A stretch of 64,000 nt of DNA. It comes from Periplaneta americana. Its lineage: Eukaryota > Arthropoda > Insecta > Blattodea > Blattidae. The stretch covers positions 18,813,208 through 18,877,207 of the forward strand of contig NC_091120.1 of the NCBI RefSeq assembly GCF_040183065.1. Direction: 5' to 3'. The notes beneath the pieces were generated by a model that did no database searches, had not been told where the DNA came from, and was given only the letters and a program-made list of their open reading frames with translations. Below, in pieces: positions 24,627 to 36,562 of the stretch; positions within the stretch are counted from its first letter, which is position 1, and each line of letters begins with the position of its first letter. The position numbers were made by a program, and so were the translations under genes.

Positions 24627-24850
24627 AACCCCTTACTGCATTCTGGGACAGATATGGCACATACCGGTTTTATATCCATATAACTTACAATATAAGCGTA
24701 TAATATTTGAAACTGGATACTGGGACAGATATGGCACACTGTCAATAACTGGATTTGACCATATGTGACATCAGTTGAGAAAGACAGAACTACTTAAGTT
24801 ATTTGAATATAAAACCGGTGTGTGCAAGACTGTCCTATGCGGTAAGGGTT
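24627..24850. mobile_element. Small MITE (about 220 bp)
   Basis: The ends are inverted: AACCCCTTACTGCATTCTGG on the left, and the reverse complement of the right end reads AACCCTTACCGCATAGGAC. The matching right arm of the large inverted repeat (28550-28560) lacks it, giving an empty-site comparison. Confidence 0.6.
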
Positions 24851-24984
24851 TAAGTTAAACAATAAAAAACATTGTAAAAACACACTACGAGCCTTCACTT
24901 AATAGTAGGCCTAAAGCAAAATTTTTGTATTGTATGTTCATAATTAAAATCGTGTGCAATATTGTTGTATAAATTATTAACTTT

Positions 24985-25195
24985 ATACGGCCCCGAGGTT
25001 CACTCAGCCTCCTATAAAATTGAGTACCGGGTCTTTTCCGGGGGTAAAAGGCGGTCAGAGCGTGGTGCCGACCACACCACCTCATTCTAGTGCCGAGGTC
25101 ATGGAAAGCATAGGGCTCTACCTCCATGCCCCCCCCCCAAGTGCCTTCATGGCATGTTACGGGGATACCTTTCCCTTTACCTTTATATGGTTATA
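24985..25195 (+). mobile_element. tRNA-derived SINE family 3, 5'-truncated
   Basis: GGCCCCGAGGTTCACTCAGC through GTTACGGGGATACCTTTCCC matches the body and 3' end of the full copy at 44833-45124; the tRNA head is missing. Confidence 0.8.
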
Positions 25196-25221
25196 TGTGA
25201 GTGTATAATTTTTTGTTTGTA

Positions 25222-26298
25222 CAGGTACATCATTTTATTTTTACTAACATTTTTAATATTAACCTGTCTATACCTTTAGAGAACCGGAAACACCGCTTGC
25301 TCCCCCCTCCAAAACTGGAGTTCGATGATACTGGCGTAAAACACAAATCACTCTACCAGGTATAGGATGGAAGAAAAGTAGTTCATCCATTTACGTAAAC
25401 TAGGAAATATCGCGATTTTGATTTTGATAATTTTCATTAGGTCTTTCTTTAATCAAAGTACAGTACTGTATTAAGAATAAGTGTTTTTACTCACGAAGTG
25501 AGTTATCCATGCGAACGTATTCATTATGCGGTGTATACTGTCTACAGCACATTAGCGTACAATATAGAGAAAGAAGTTAAATTGAAAAATAATCATAATA
25601 TGAATATCTAAACACAATTTTGAAAATGGTGGCCGTTCATTTCGATACAGGCTTCAGTTCTTTTGTGCATATTATCGCAATATAGACTATTGCATCTAAT
25701 TCCAATTGCCAGTTTCGTCCTTCGTACTAGTAACTCATGTTGAAATGATTCTGTACCTACTCTACGTACTGTGAATTCAATCTTCACTTCTGCCCGACCC
25801 GAAAATATAAAATTACTGAGACATGCTATCTACTGTCCGTCCAAGCGGTTGTGCCGCAGGAAGGATTGTAGAAAGGGAGGAAATCACGTGACAGTTAATT
25901 ACTTAACGAGACCCTTTTATTTAAGTTAAATTAAACAGCTGTATAATATTACGTAAACGTCCAATTCCTAAGAGAAATTAATGTTTTCATAAAAGAGCTA
26001 AGACAGCCCAGCTTTTACAGAGGGGCGAGCAGAAGCAGGTGGGGGAAATCGGGATGCGACGTAGGCAAACGGACAGTACCTGTGCGAAAATATGATTCAA
26101 TATTGAAAGCTCTATCGTCACTGGAAAACGCGAACATATTTCTGGAACGTACTATACTCAGTAACTCAGTACTGCTTACTATCTGCGGTCTTGGTTCTGT
26201 GTGGAGTTGGAACTTCCTTAGTAGAAGGGGTGGGAGTGAAGTACATTCAAAAACTCAGGTACAATAAAAATTGAAGTAAAAATAAAATGATGTCCCTG
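25222..26298. mobile_element. 1.1-kb TIR element (CAGGGACATCAT family), copy A
   Basis: The terminal inverted repeat is CAGGTACATCATTTTATTTT on the left and the complement CAGGGACATCATTTTATTTT on the right. Copies B (53810-54906) and C (56946-58832) match throughout. It has no transposase; the superfamily is not certain, and TA flanks in two copies suggest Tc1/mariner-like. Confidence 0.8.
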
Positions 26299-26933
26299 TA
26301 CAATGCAGAACACTTTGCATTTTACTGTATATAAACTATATTACATGCCTTACCTATAATCATTAATTAATGTTTATATTGTTTACGCATTTAAGTTATG
26401 TGAAGTTTTCATTTAATGTATACAATTTCGGTATACAGGGTGATTCACGAGGATTTACAGTCCTTTACGGAGCTTATTTCTGAAGAAACTTGGAGCAAAA
26501 AATGTCGTATAAACATAGTTCCTAATCCCAGTATTTTCAGAGTTACACTAATTTGAAGTTGTTTGTAAAATACGTTTTTTCTTTAGTCTGAAGGTAAAAG
26601 AAAAATACAAACAGAGAATGAACCATTCAGAAGTATCATTACTTTAATTGGCAAGTATTATGAAGCTAAAAATGTGGAAGTATTGTCGAAATATTATACA
26701 AGACTGGAATATGAGAGCAGCTACATATAGAGTGATTCACGAGGATTTTCAGTCCTTTACGGAGTTTATTTCCGAAGACATTCTGAGCAAAAAATGTCAT
26801 ATAAACATGGGTCCTATTCTCAATATTTACAGAGTTACGTTTCGTTATTGGAACGCATTGCTGTGAACGCGTGATCTTGGTCAGCGTGCAGTCAGCAGCC
26901 AGCTCGAGCGCTACGGAAATCAAAGATAGCCGT

Positions 26934-27044
26934 ATGCAGTTACGTAGAGCGACGAGTGCCGTTCACAAGCGTGCGGCCAAGTGTACTCAAGCGGACGGCG
27001 ACATTTTTAAAATGTGTTGTAAACTCTCCAAGACTGTAAATTGA
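26934..27044 (+). pseudogene. Transposase C-terminal remnant (mariner/DDE_3 type)
   Basis: The 36-codon frame contains VHKRAAKCTQADGDIFKMC and then a stop. This matches the pattern at the extreme C-terminus of DUF4817/DDE_3 insect transposases (R-x-x-C-x-x-x-x-G-x-H/I-F). No catalytic residues are included. Confidence 0.45.
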
Positions 27045-27280
27045 ACTGCAAATAATTAAGTCGGTGGAAGTGGTGTGATTTGTAATAATTGTTGTGATAA
27101 GTGCGCAAGAATAATGCAAGTTTCTAATTAAAAATAGAAAAAGATGTCTGTACGAAGAAACTAAGGAGTTCACAACACATTTTTAGCTTCATAATACTTG
27201 CCAATTAAAGAAATGATACTTCTGAGTGATTCATTCTCTGTTTGTATTTTTCTTCTATCTTCAAACTAAAGAAAAATAGT

Positions 27281-28083
27281 AATATACGTTACAAGAGCGG
27301 TATGTTGACGTTTTCATGGTCGAGGAAAAGATTGAAAAAGCGAAACGTAGTTGGGCTTTTTTAATTTCCGAGAACATGAAAACAAACATACCGCTCGTGT
27401 ATCGTGCATTATTTTGTGCGAAGATCGTTTATTACATACCTGAAAGAGGAATTTCTAATTAGTTGCAATGAAATCTCCATCTTGGTTTCTGTTTAACGAC
27501 GGCAACTTCGGAAAACCAAAATATCTTTCTTCAACATTGTTGCTATAAAATGTTTTCTGTGTTTACTATACTCCAGCAGGCAGTGATATACGTCTGTCTT
27601 TTTTCCCCCCCAGTCTATAAATGCGAACTTAAAACAAACGGTAAGGTTATGTAATGATTTATTTTTCATTTTAATATTTTAACAATATTATTTATATAAC
27701 ATATTGCAGTAATAACATCGGTATCTGGAATCTTGTTGATTTTTTCACGGCTTCCTTAATGTTACTTGCATCAGGAATGCAATAAATTTCGTGGAGTAGT
27801 AGGCTTTACTTAATTTTTGCAAATATTTAAAAACAATAATTAACATTGCAATTTAGGTGAAATTGCAGTGGTAAGTTTCCAATTTATAATTATTACTATG
27901 TTAAACGTCTCTAAAAATAATATGTTATAAGCCTAAAGCAGTAAAATGAATGTCGTGCTTAAGCGGTAAGAAGAGGGAAATTGTTATGTGTGTTACGTTG
28001 GGAATACTGAATGTGGTATTTCACACTTACCGCGTATTGGTTCTGTGCGGAAAACAAGCAAATACGCACGATCTCGCACAAAC
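27281..28083. mobile_element. 0.8-kb interspersed repeat, copy 1 of 3
   Basis: It runs from GTTACAAGAGCGGTATGTTG to CACGATCTCGCACA. One end has a tight inverted repeat (AGAGCGGTATGTTGACGTTT with AAACAAACATACCGCTC). Other copies are 40848-41637 (same strand) and 51897-52690 (inverted). No coding sequence or clear family; one end lacks a matching TIR. Confidence 0.8.
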
Positions 28084-28954
28084 GTATTTTACAAACAACT
28101 TTAAATTAGTGTAGCTCTGAAAATACTGAAAATAGGAACTATGTTTATATGACATTTTTTACTCAAAATGTCTTCAGAAATAAGCTCCGTAAAGGACGGT
28201 AAATCCTCGTGAATGACCCTGTATACTATTTTTTTTTTATATTAAATTAAAACAACTTCACATCACTTAAATACGTAAACAATACAAATATTAATTAATG
28301 ATTATAGGTAAGGCATGTAATATAGTTTAGCCTATATACAGTAAAATGCAAAGTGTTCTCCATTATACAAACAAAAAATTTTAACGAGTTTTCACTCACA
28401 TATGAAGTTAATGATTTATACAACAATATTGCACACAATTTTAATTATGAATATATAACACAAAAATGTTGGCTTCACTATTAAGCGAAGGCTCTTAGTG
28501 TGTTTTTTACAATGTTTTTAATTTGTTAACTTAATTTAAGTCTTTTAACATTCACCTTTAATACTTATTAACAGTTCCACTTACAGTCAAATGCCATACA
28601 AATGAGGTTAACATATTGAAAATTACATGTATCTGATGATGCCATAATAGCGACGAAAACGTTCATACAAATTGTAAAATATGTAAAATAAAGAGTTTCA
28701 CTCTATGAAATTATATGATAAGTGAATGACGGAAATATAACAAAACATTCATTTGATATTATATAACTCGGCTAAAATATACAAGAATTCATGAGTAGCC
28801 CATATTCTCTATCGCAAAAGCCCGTATAACACGACCAAAATTTGATTACAGATTGGACCTGAAATCGCTAATAGTATGATCAAGGTAAGAGAGTGAAGTG
28901 TTCATTGAAAGTATAACTACTAATAATGATAATAATTTTGTAACTTTTCACGGT

Positions 28955-29483
28955 TTCCAATACAGATACTGTAACGAGGTTGAAACCTTAGTACACGTCC
29001 TAGGGTCCTGCCAAAATGGAGAACTCCTGAGAAATTCAAGCCATCATAACATATGAAAACTAATAGCACAGGCCCTTAGAAAAAGATCCTTTGAGGTGTC
29101 GCCCTGAGTCGCGCAGTTGGTATAGCGCTTGCCTTCTGTGCCCGAGGTTGCGGGTTCGATCCCGCCCCAGGTCGATGTCATTTAGGTGTGCTTAAATGCG
29201 ACAGGCTTATGTCACTAGATTTAGTGGTATGTAAAAGAACTCCTGCGGGACAAAATTACGGCACACAGGCGACGCTGATATAACCTCGGCAGTTGCGAGC
29301 GTCGTTAAATAAACCATAATTTTTTCCTTTGAGGTCTATGAAGAGGTGCACTGCGTTGCGTCTGAAGGCGGCGGAATTAGAAGAGCGGACATTGTGGCTC
29401 TAGACAAGACTAATAGTAAAGGCTTTGTACTGGATCCAACTGTTAGATTTGAGATGATCCAGACTCAACTATCTAAAAGGTAA
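28955..29483 (+). pseudogene. R2-superclade LINE, zinc knuckle and C-terminal domain, split by a SINE
   Basis: The first part reads RYCNEVETLVHVLGSCQNGE and LRNSSHHNI, a CCHC-type knuckle (C, C, H, C). After the SINE is removed the frame continues KRSFEVYEEVHCVASEGG, RRADIVALDKTN and GFVLDPTVRFEM, resembling the restriction-like endonuclease end of R2-type elements (PD-like DIVA and DPTVR motifs). One stop interrupts the first part. It ends in a stop near 29480. It is not in rDNA and is dead. Confidence 0.7.
29098..29324 (+). mobile_element. Full-length tRNA-derived SINE, family 2 (227 bp)
   Basis: A perfect 11-bp duplication TCCTTTGAGGT (29087-29097, 29325-29335) flanks it. The tRNA-like head has an A-box-like AGTTGGTATAGCGC and B box GGTTCGATCCC. 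The body contains GCGGGACAAAATTACGGCAC and the end is CGTCGTTAAATAAACCATAA. Transcription would be by RNA polymerase III from the internal boxes (family knowledge). Confidence 0.92.
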
Positions 29484-30425
29484 TTTTCAGTTTTTATAAT
29501 ATAAGTTTCAAATAGGTTATAATGTTATATCTAGGGAACGGATTTCTAGTTCCTTGCCTATTTTTTTTCTACCTGTTAGACTATGTTATTCAGATATCTC
29601 TACGTTTCATGTACACAGACTCCCCCTATAAAAATTCTATAGGGTCTAAAATGTTCTACAAATGAGTGAAAACTATGTTTGTGCCTAAAAATGACCTTTT
29701 TATATTTTTCACATATTTAAAGTAAAAATCCGGCACTAAAAATGAGAAAATTCCCAAGAAGCCAGAAAAATGCCAGTTTTTACTCTTACAGACAAAGACT
29801 GGTCTGGCAAGTTCGATCCTCATTGGTCTTAGAAGGGGAGAGAAAAAGATTTTACCTAATTTCTGGGGCCGAAGTTCGTTTGAAAAAGTCCATCCTAGCA
29901 TAAAAGGGGTGTTAGGTTGTTCAGGTCAGGAGAGAGCTTACAAATTATTAGTTTTCGTGTCAGCACACCTCCCGTTATGCGAAATGAAACTGACGAGAGA
30001 AAGATCGGTTTTTTGCGTCAACGTATTAAGGGAATGTTCGTGGACAAGTTTCTGCACAAATCCAGTCCCTCTCTCGCTCAGTAAAATTGTAAAAAATTCT
30101 CAAAAATAACTATCATAGTATTATTAGTATCACAATATTACCAACCTTTACCCTACACCTGAAGTCTGATTAGTGTAATATGTTACTAGTTAGCTATGTA
30201 TGCAATGTAGAGGGAAAGAAGCTGGCTATCCTACCCCATTATCTGCTGGCTTAGTTGCCTCATGAGTGATGTCTTATTGGTGTCACGAAATTCATACAGT
30301 TGACTAAACAACAACTGTATTCAAATGTTGTTCGCGAAACCATTTATTTCAAGAGGCAATGCAGGTCTACTGTCGGTAAATTTTTAGGTCGGAGAGCAAG
30401 GTGTTATGTAAGAGGAAGCATAACT
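29484..30425. other. No gene recognised
   Basis: Two short opposing frames (29656-29901 minus, 29909-30109 plus) carry no motif I recognise. Confidence 0.4.
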
Positions 30426-31131
30426 AACTTACTTACAAATAGCTTTTAAGGAACCCGCAGGTTCATTGCCGCTCTCACATAAGCCCGCCATCGGTCCCTA
30501 TCATGTGCAAGATTAATCCAGTCTCTATCATCATATCCCACCTCCTTCAAATACATTTTAATATTATCATCCCATCTACGTCTCGACCTCCCTAAAGGTC
30601 TTTTCCCTTCTGCCTCCCAACTAATACTCTATATGCATTTCTGGATTCACCCATACGTGCTACATGCCCTGCCCATCTCAAACGTCTGGATTTAATGTTC
30701 CTAATTATGTCAGGTGAAGAATACAAAGCGTGCAGTTCTGTGTTGTGTAACTTTCTCCATTCTCCTGTAACTTCATCCCTCTTAGTCCCAAATATTTTCC
30801 TAAGCATCTTATTCTCAAACACCCTTAATCTCTGTTCCTCTCTCAGAGTGAGAGTCCAAGTTTCACAACCATACAGAACAACCGGTAATATAACTGTTTT
30901 ATAAATTCTAACTTTCAGATTTTTTGACAGCAGACTAGATGACAAAAGCTTCTCAACCGAATAATAACACGCATTTCCCATATTTATTCTGCGTTTAATT
31001 TCCTCCCGAGTGTCATTTATATTTGTTACTGTTGCTCCAAGATATTTGAATTTTTCCACCTCTTTAAAAGATAAATGTCCAATTTTTATATTTCCATTTC
31101 GTACAATCAATATTCTGGTCACGAGACATAA
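30426..31131 (-). pseudogene. RTE-like LINE 3' fragment
   Basis: Minus-strand frame from about 31134 to 30592 is open: [67 protein letters not shown] and RLRWAGHVARMGESRN, then a frameshift before the GRPRRRWED part. It ends at 30426 with the typical GAACCC tail and TTACTTAC repeat. It is 5'-truncated and lacks the YADD domain. Confidence 0.88.
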
Positions 31132-31139
31132 CATTGAAT

Positions 31140-32260
31140 ATTATTTATAGTACAAAGCGCTATGCCTGCAAAAAGCAAAATACAGCAGCAACACAAGAAT
31201 TGCACTCGTTCAGTCTGTAATCAAATCTTGGTTGAGTTTTACGTGCCACAGATGAGTTGTTACGCTGTTCTACAATTACATGTCTTTTTAAATGCATTTA
31301 CTGGCGTAAATTAGAGTGGAATCTAGTACGTTTCCAAGAATGCTATGACGTTTTTCTATCACTTTTAACTGTATTATTCCACGCTCGCTCACAGTTTCTG
31401 TCCACTGTTCATGGTTTTATACTACACGAATGAACACAATAACCAATACTTTCATTACACACCACGGTAGCCTTTTTTCTGACTGTCATCTGATTCTAAA
31501 TTTCTCGTGTAAAATTACCTATGCTTAGAAAAGTTCGAAGAAAACTAATGAGCCACCTTAGCGACTTTATTCCACTTTTACAAGCATTTTATATCTGTCA
31601 CAAGAGATGAAAAAAGTAGTAAGAAGTCAAACGGCAGCCCCCGTTCACGAAATCTGTTCCAGACCGTATGAAGAAAAACTTCCTTCTTCTCAGAGACTTT
31701 TTTTCGAATTGTCTCTTTTCTCCTCCACCCACAAAAAAAACTTGACGAATTTTCTTCAAGACGTTATAGAAAAAGAAGAAAAAATTTCTAGAGAGTACTT
31801 CTTTCATTTTGTTCGAATGCCTCTGCTCCCGACAGATGTAGATAGGAGTTAGGGTCTGACTCATAAAAACATGAAGGCGGAGCTCTTATAATCCATCAAA
31901 ATACTTCCAGATAAAACACTTAACTTGATCTTTGAACACTTAACAGAATACATGGCTTCAAGAACACGAAGTCGAACACCTAGCTAATTTAAATACTGTT
32001 CTTTAAGGTTTACGACGTTTTTATCGATCGATACATCTCGACCGTCAATCAGAGCCAGAAATTAATTCGTTAGTGGAGCAAAACATTTGAGATGTTATGT
32101 TCTGGAAACGGACACAGATCCCTTGTCTGTTTGTGTTGGCGGAAAGAACGTGGGACGTTTGAATTTCTCTACTCGGTTTTTATATTTGTCTCGGTATATT
32201 TCGTAACAGAATGGACGGCAAATTTATGAACCTCTCCACTCTATGTTTCCACTGTTTTGT
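31140..32260. other. No gene recognised
   Basis: Overlapping opposite frames at 31598-31864 have Lys/Glu and Phe-rich composition without a recognisable domain. Confidence 0.4.
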
Positions 32261-32261
32261 T

Positions 32262-32452
32262 CGGCTTCAATTTATTGGTCCGAAGGGTTGTGGGTTCGAG
32301 TCCCGCCTCGGGCATGGGTGTTGTGTTTGTGTTTGTATTGGTGTAAGTAAAACAAAGGAAAACAAGTGAAAACGAAACAGAAAAACAAAGATAACTTTGG
32401 TAAACGGCCTCTGGCCGGTCAAAATTAAAAAAAAAAATAAAAAAAAATAAAA
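32262..32452 (+). mobile_element. tRNA-derived SINE family 5, with A-rich tail
   Basis: The B box GGTTCGAGTCCC lies at about 32292. The body includes AACGGCCTCTGGCCGGTC and ends in an A-rich tail (32424-32452). The 5' part of the tRNA head is eroded. Confidence 0.75.
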
Positions 32453-32733
32453 TTCCAATGATTTGTTTGTTTATCAGACTGTGATTAAGAACCATGAACT
32501 ACGGATTTATTAAGTGTCATTTTTAATAAAAACTATTTGTAATGTTCCCTGATATGGCTTCTTTAAAACTACAAATTAATGCTTTAATATTCCGAGTAAA
32601 AACGAGTCGCCTAGAATCGAATTGTGTACTGTTTCTAAAACTATTAAAATGGCTTTAAGATATAGGCCTATTTCAGTGCAGAATTTATCAGGGAATGTCA
32701 AATAAAGGAAATGTCCAAGAGAGTATGCTATGA

Positions 32734-33247
32734 GCGTATTCCGAATTTTACCGGTGAGCAATCCGATGGCATCACGGTGTTCCGAATTCCACCGATGACG
32801 TCATTGATGCTCCACCGGTGCCATCAACTTGCAGAGGAGGTGGCAGTCTCCATCAGCCGCCATCAGTGAATCTGATTGGTTCTTGTATAGGGCGGGAATT
32901 AGCAGACGAATAACATCGTGCACTGTTGTGTCATGGCAGTGTGTTCTGCTTTAGTTCTGATGTATTGTTTGTAATGAGCACAACGTAAAAACAATATGTT
33001 AATGGCTTATGAGCGAACATGTCAACGGACCAGTTATTACTACCGGTTCAAGAAATAAATTGTGTATGCTATATTTTCTTTGAACGATATGGGAGTACGA
33101 AAATTTCGCAAAATTTTGCTAGCGTAGCACAGACAACAACTTGTACAGTCGCCATGACAGCCATCGATCCTTCCAGCACTTTTATTCCTTATTTGGCTGC
33201 AACGTGATGTCATTGATGCCATCGGACCGGTGAGATTCGGAATACGC
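32734..33247. mobile_element. TIR element (514 bp)
   Basis: The ends are GCGTATTCCGAATTTTACCG on the left; the reverse complement of the right end is GCGTATTCCGAATCTCACCG. CCGATGGCATCA follows on both arms. The 62-codon frame inside (33019-33207) has no recognisable transposase motif, and the target duplication is unclear. Confidence 0.7.
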
Positions 33248-33248
33248 T

Positions 33249-34045
33249 GTGTATCATGCATTCTCTTAACCCGTTCAGAAAATTCCTCCCGCCAAAATTA
33301 AAACAGACTTTAGTGCAAACCCTCGTATTACCACTGTTTGACTATTGCGACATAATACTTACAGATTTGACAACTGAACTTTCGAACAAGCTACAGCGTG
33401 TGCACAATATGTGTGTCAGATTCATTAGCAATGCTCACAAATTTGACCATATTACACCTTCGTTCAGATATTTATCCTGGCTGCGACTCAATAACCGTAG
33501 ATCACTTCATTCGCTTTCTCTTCTGTTTCGAGTTCTCCACACTTCTACTCCAAATTATCTTCGTTCCCGGTTTAACTACTAATCCTGAATCACAATCTAA
33601 ACACCAGGTCACAAGAGAGCCAAATCCTAGCAATTCCTCCCCATAGAACATCCCACTATTCATCCTCTTTCACTGTATCCGTCCCTCGTGAATGGAATTC
33701 TCTACCTCAGAAGATTAGGGGCTGCCAGACAATAACTACCTTGAAGACAAAGCTAAACAATTTCTTACTGACGCAGACAAATTGAAGTTGTAATTATAAT
33801 CATAATCGAGTTTAATGATTTAATTATATTTAGGTATGATTATTATTATTAATGTTATTATTAGGACATAATTATTTCATTGGAGTGTTGGGAAGGTAAA
33901 AGAATTGTTATGTATTGTATTGTATTGTATTATGTTTTGCTCCTTAGCAATATAGTAATTTTGTATTTTTGTATCGCACTGGTTGAGTGGAAGAGAAGGC
34001 CGAATGGCCTTAACTCTGCCAGTTAAAATAAACCATTATTATTAT
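33249..34045 (+). pseudogene. CR1/Jockey-type LINE C-terminus and 3' UTR
   Basis: Frame 33256-33582 reads LPPKLKQTLVQTLVLPLFDY, then ELSNKLQRVHNMCVRFISNA, HITPSFRYLSWLRLNNRRSL and SLLFRVLHTSTPNYL, the region after the reverse transcriptase core. After frameshifts the tail resumes with HYSSSFTVSVPREWNSLPQK-like sequence (33655-33715) to a stop near 33790. The 3' UTR ends GGCCTTAACTCTGCCAGTTA followed by (ATT)n. It starts directly after the TIR element end, so that junction may truncate it. Confidence 0.8.
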
Positions 34046-34083
34046 TATTATTATTATTATTATGATTATTATTATTATTATTA
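34030..34083. repeat. (ATT)n tail microsatellite
   Basis: About 17 ATT units with one ATG, forming the tail of the LINE at 33249. Confidence 0.9.
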
Positions 34084-34443
34084 TAAACTGCTATTTGAAG
34101 TCAAACTACACTTTATATGCATTAACTTTAGCAGTAACATCACCGTTTGGAGTCTAACCTACACTATTTTTCGTATTTCCTGAAAAATCATATTTCTGGA
34201 TAAAGTAGCCAATAGTTTGATTCTAGGAGACTCAAGAAAGCTCATCAATATTGGTAGGCTAAATGTAATGTTAAAACGGGGGAAGGTTATACTTATATAT
34301 AAATGTCTCAAATTTTGGTATCAACAAACCAATTATAAATGAAAGTAAAATCACTTCTGTTTTCTAAATTTATTGACAGTAAACGCTTATTTCAGATATA
34401 TTTAAAAACTGTAAAAGTATTTCAGTCTTTGTAAGTTAAAAGA

Positions 34444-35325
34444 ATAGTATATTATGCAACGAGCCTATAATGGTAGTAATTAAGACGCGAGGATGCTTAT
34501 GAAACGAGCGCAAGCGAGTTTCATAATTTTCATACGAGCGTCTTAATTACCATTATAGGCAAGTTTCATACGACTTTTTATGCTCGACCATATTTCTAAC
34601 TTGAAATTTATTTATTTTAGTAGGTTATTTTACGACGCTTTATCAACAGCTTAGGTTATTTAGCGTCTGAATGAGATGAAGGTGATAATGCCGGTGAAAT
34701 GAGTCCGGGGTCCAGCACCGAAAGTTACCCAGCATTTGCTCATCTTGTTTTGAGGGAAAACCCCGGAAAAAACCTCAACCAGGTAACTTGCCCCGACCGG
34801 GAATCGAACCCGGGCCACCTGGTTTCGCGGCCAGACGCGCTGACCGTTACTCCACAGGTGTGGACTTCTAACTTGAAATGAATCATAAGTATTCATGTTA
34901 TTGTTATGTGAGTGAGTGCAATATCTACCTCATAAATTGTGAGATGTGTGCAGACGCGAAAGTATTGATTTTTTCCGGGAAACGAATGTCGATGACCTTG
35001 ATATAATCTAGATAGTAAGATAAAAATTAATCTTGACATAACCTTGAAATTGAATTCGACATTGAAAAACGAAATGACAAATTGAATTTATTTGAATATT
35101 ATTTACAATTAACGCTAATTATTATAGTAACAGAACATAACCTTCTGCGACAGTATTGGATTTCCAGCCTTCGTGACGTTTCCCTCGTTGTCTTTCGATT
35201 GCATATCCGAGTATAATCGAAAACCTGAACTTTAATGAATAGGTGTACTTTAATGACATGCATTAAAAGACTGCTACCAGGTGTATAATTACTACATTTC
35301 GGCATGGTCGAGCATAAAGATATTT
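34444..35325. mobile_element. Crypton-like non-autonomous element, copy 2, with SINE insertion
   Basis: Matches 23960-24612 on both sides of a SINE at 34608-34865. The inverted words TTTTTATGCTCGACCAT and ATGGTCGAGCATAAA bound it. The tyrosine-recombinase motif is still visible on the minus strand but frameshifted (35099-35305). Confidence 0.65.
34608..34865 (-). mobile_element. tRNA-derived SINE family 1 with 14-bp target duplication
   Basis: TTCTAACTTGAAAT occurs at 34594-34607 and 34866-34879. The minus-strand head is TGGAGTAACGGTCAGCGCGT plus B box GGTTCGATTCCC. The body carries CCGGGGTTTTCCCTCAAAAC. Confidence 0.92.
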
Positions 35326-35342
35326 TTCCTATGACATTAATA

Positions 35343-36316
35343 ATCTATACTAATAATAAATCTGTAGCCGAAATTTTTCTGGTAATTTTCGATTTTCCAA
35401 AAATAATTGGTCCTAACATATATAATTAACCGCCCTGAAACCGAAAATCGCTTTTTTGAAATGTTTGTTTGTATGTCTGTCTGTCTGTCTGTCTGTCTGG
35501 ATGTTTGTTACCTTTTCACGTGAAAATGGCTGAACCGATTTATATGAAAATTGGAATATAAATTAAGTTCGTTGTAACTTAGAATTTAGGCTATATGGCA
35601 TTCATAATATTTTATTTAAAAGGGGGGTTATAAGAGGACTTGAATTAAATAAATCGAAATATCTCCCTTATTATTAATTTTAATGAACAATGTTACATAA
35701 CAAAGGTTTCTTTAAAAATAATTTCCGATAAGTTTTATTCCATGCAAAATTTTGATAGGACTGATATTTAATGAGATAAATGTGTTTCAAAATTACAATA
35801 ACAACGCCATCTAAGGCTGTGCACTGAAATAAAAAACAAATGACTTCGTCTATAAGGAACCTTGAACAAAAACAATCGAAAGCTATGAAACATACGGTAG
35901 CCTAAAGAGAATGTTTCTGTGTTTGTATGAAGTAATATCGGAAGCTAAATTAACCGATTTGTATAATTAATTATTAATTCACCATTGGAAAGTATAGTTT
36001 CTCTAGATGGACATAATGCTATAATGTTATTACAGTAAGTTCTGAGTGAATCAAGGACAGGTAAGATTAAAATAGCTTCTTATGCACAGAAAACTTGATA
36101 GGCATTCGTTTCCTGTATTTTCTAAAATAATATTTATGACTGGATCAAAATGATCGCATTTTAATTTTTTTTAATACAATTTGAATTAAGTAACATAATA
36201 AAAGATTTATCCTTCTATCAAACACGAATGTTCCCTGATCAAACGTCCTATTTTAATTATGTAATTACTTTATATCTATTTCTAATGGGTGCAGCGCAGC
36301 GCACGGGTACGACTAG
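35343..36316 (+). mobile_element. Non-autonomous Helitron, copy 1 (974 bp)
   Basis: It begins TCTATACTAATAATAAATCT and ends CTAG after the palindromic GTGCAGCGCAGCGCAC and GGGTACGA, inserted between A (35342) and T (36317). The 5'-TC, 3' hairpin, CTRR end and A|T insertion are Helitron hallmarks. It contains a (TGTC)n block near 35475 and no Rep/helicase frame. Confidence 0.88.
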
Positions 36317-36336
36317 TTCTGATATAAAATCATAAT

Positions 36337-36562
36337 TTTAGTGGGTTATTTTACGACGCTTTATCAACTGCTGTGGCTATCTAGGGTCTGAATGATATGA
36401 AGGTAATAATGCGAAATGAGTCCTGAGTCCAGCATTTGCTTTTAATTGGTTGAGGGAAAACGCTGGAAGAAAACTCAACCAGGTGCATTGCTCCGACCAG
36501 GATTTGAACCCGGGCCTGCTCGTTTCACGGTCAGGCATACTAACCGTTATTCCATAGCGGTG
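36337..36562 (-). mobile_element. tRNA-derived SINE family 1
   Basis: The body and B-box region (GGTTCAAATCC on the minus strand) match the copy at 34608. An imperfect 16-bp flank duplication GATATAAAATCATAAT / GATATATAATCGTAAT is present. Confidence 0.82.

Larger units (their letters stand above)
26436..28221. mobile_element. Mariner/DDE_3-related inverted-repeat element with nested insertion
   Basis: The ends are GTATACAGGGTGATTCACGA and its complement, with about 150-bp arms (26436-26590, 28085-28221). A second inverted pair lies inside (26580-26680, 27178-27285), and an extra direct copy of the terminal repeat is at 26729-26845. The 0.8-kb repeat 27281-28083 is inserted in the right half. 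A transposase C-terminal remnant is at 26934-27044. Confidence 0.65.
23735..28770. repeat. Large interrupted inverted repeat
   Basis: Left-arm blocks 23740-23955, 24848-24985 and 26299-26435 pair, in order, with right-arm blocks 28765-28553, 28550-28405 and 28365-28222. The arms add up to roughly 0.5 kb and are broken on the left by a Crypton-like element, a small MITE, a SINE fragment and a 1.08-kb TIR element. The centre (26436-28221) is another inverted-repeat element. It may be a foldback transposon or an inverted duplication. Confidence 0.7.

Noticed and set aside
29100..29175. tRNA gene
   Set aside because: It is the head of a SINE bounded by an 11-bp target duplication.
31598..31864. 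Overlapping opposite-strand frames
   Set aside because: Low-complexity Phe/Lys composition and no family resemblance.
35343..36316. Autonomous Helitron
   Set aside because: No Rep or helicase frame is present; only termini are diagnostic.
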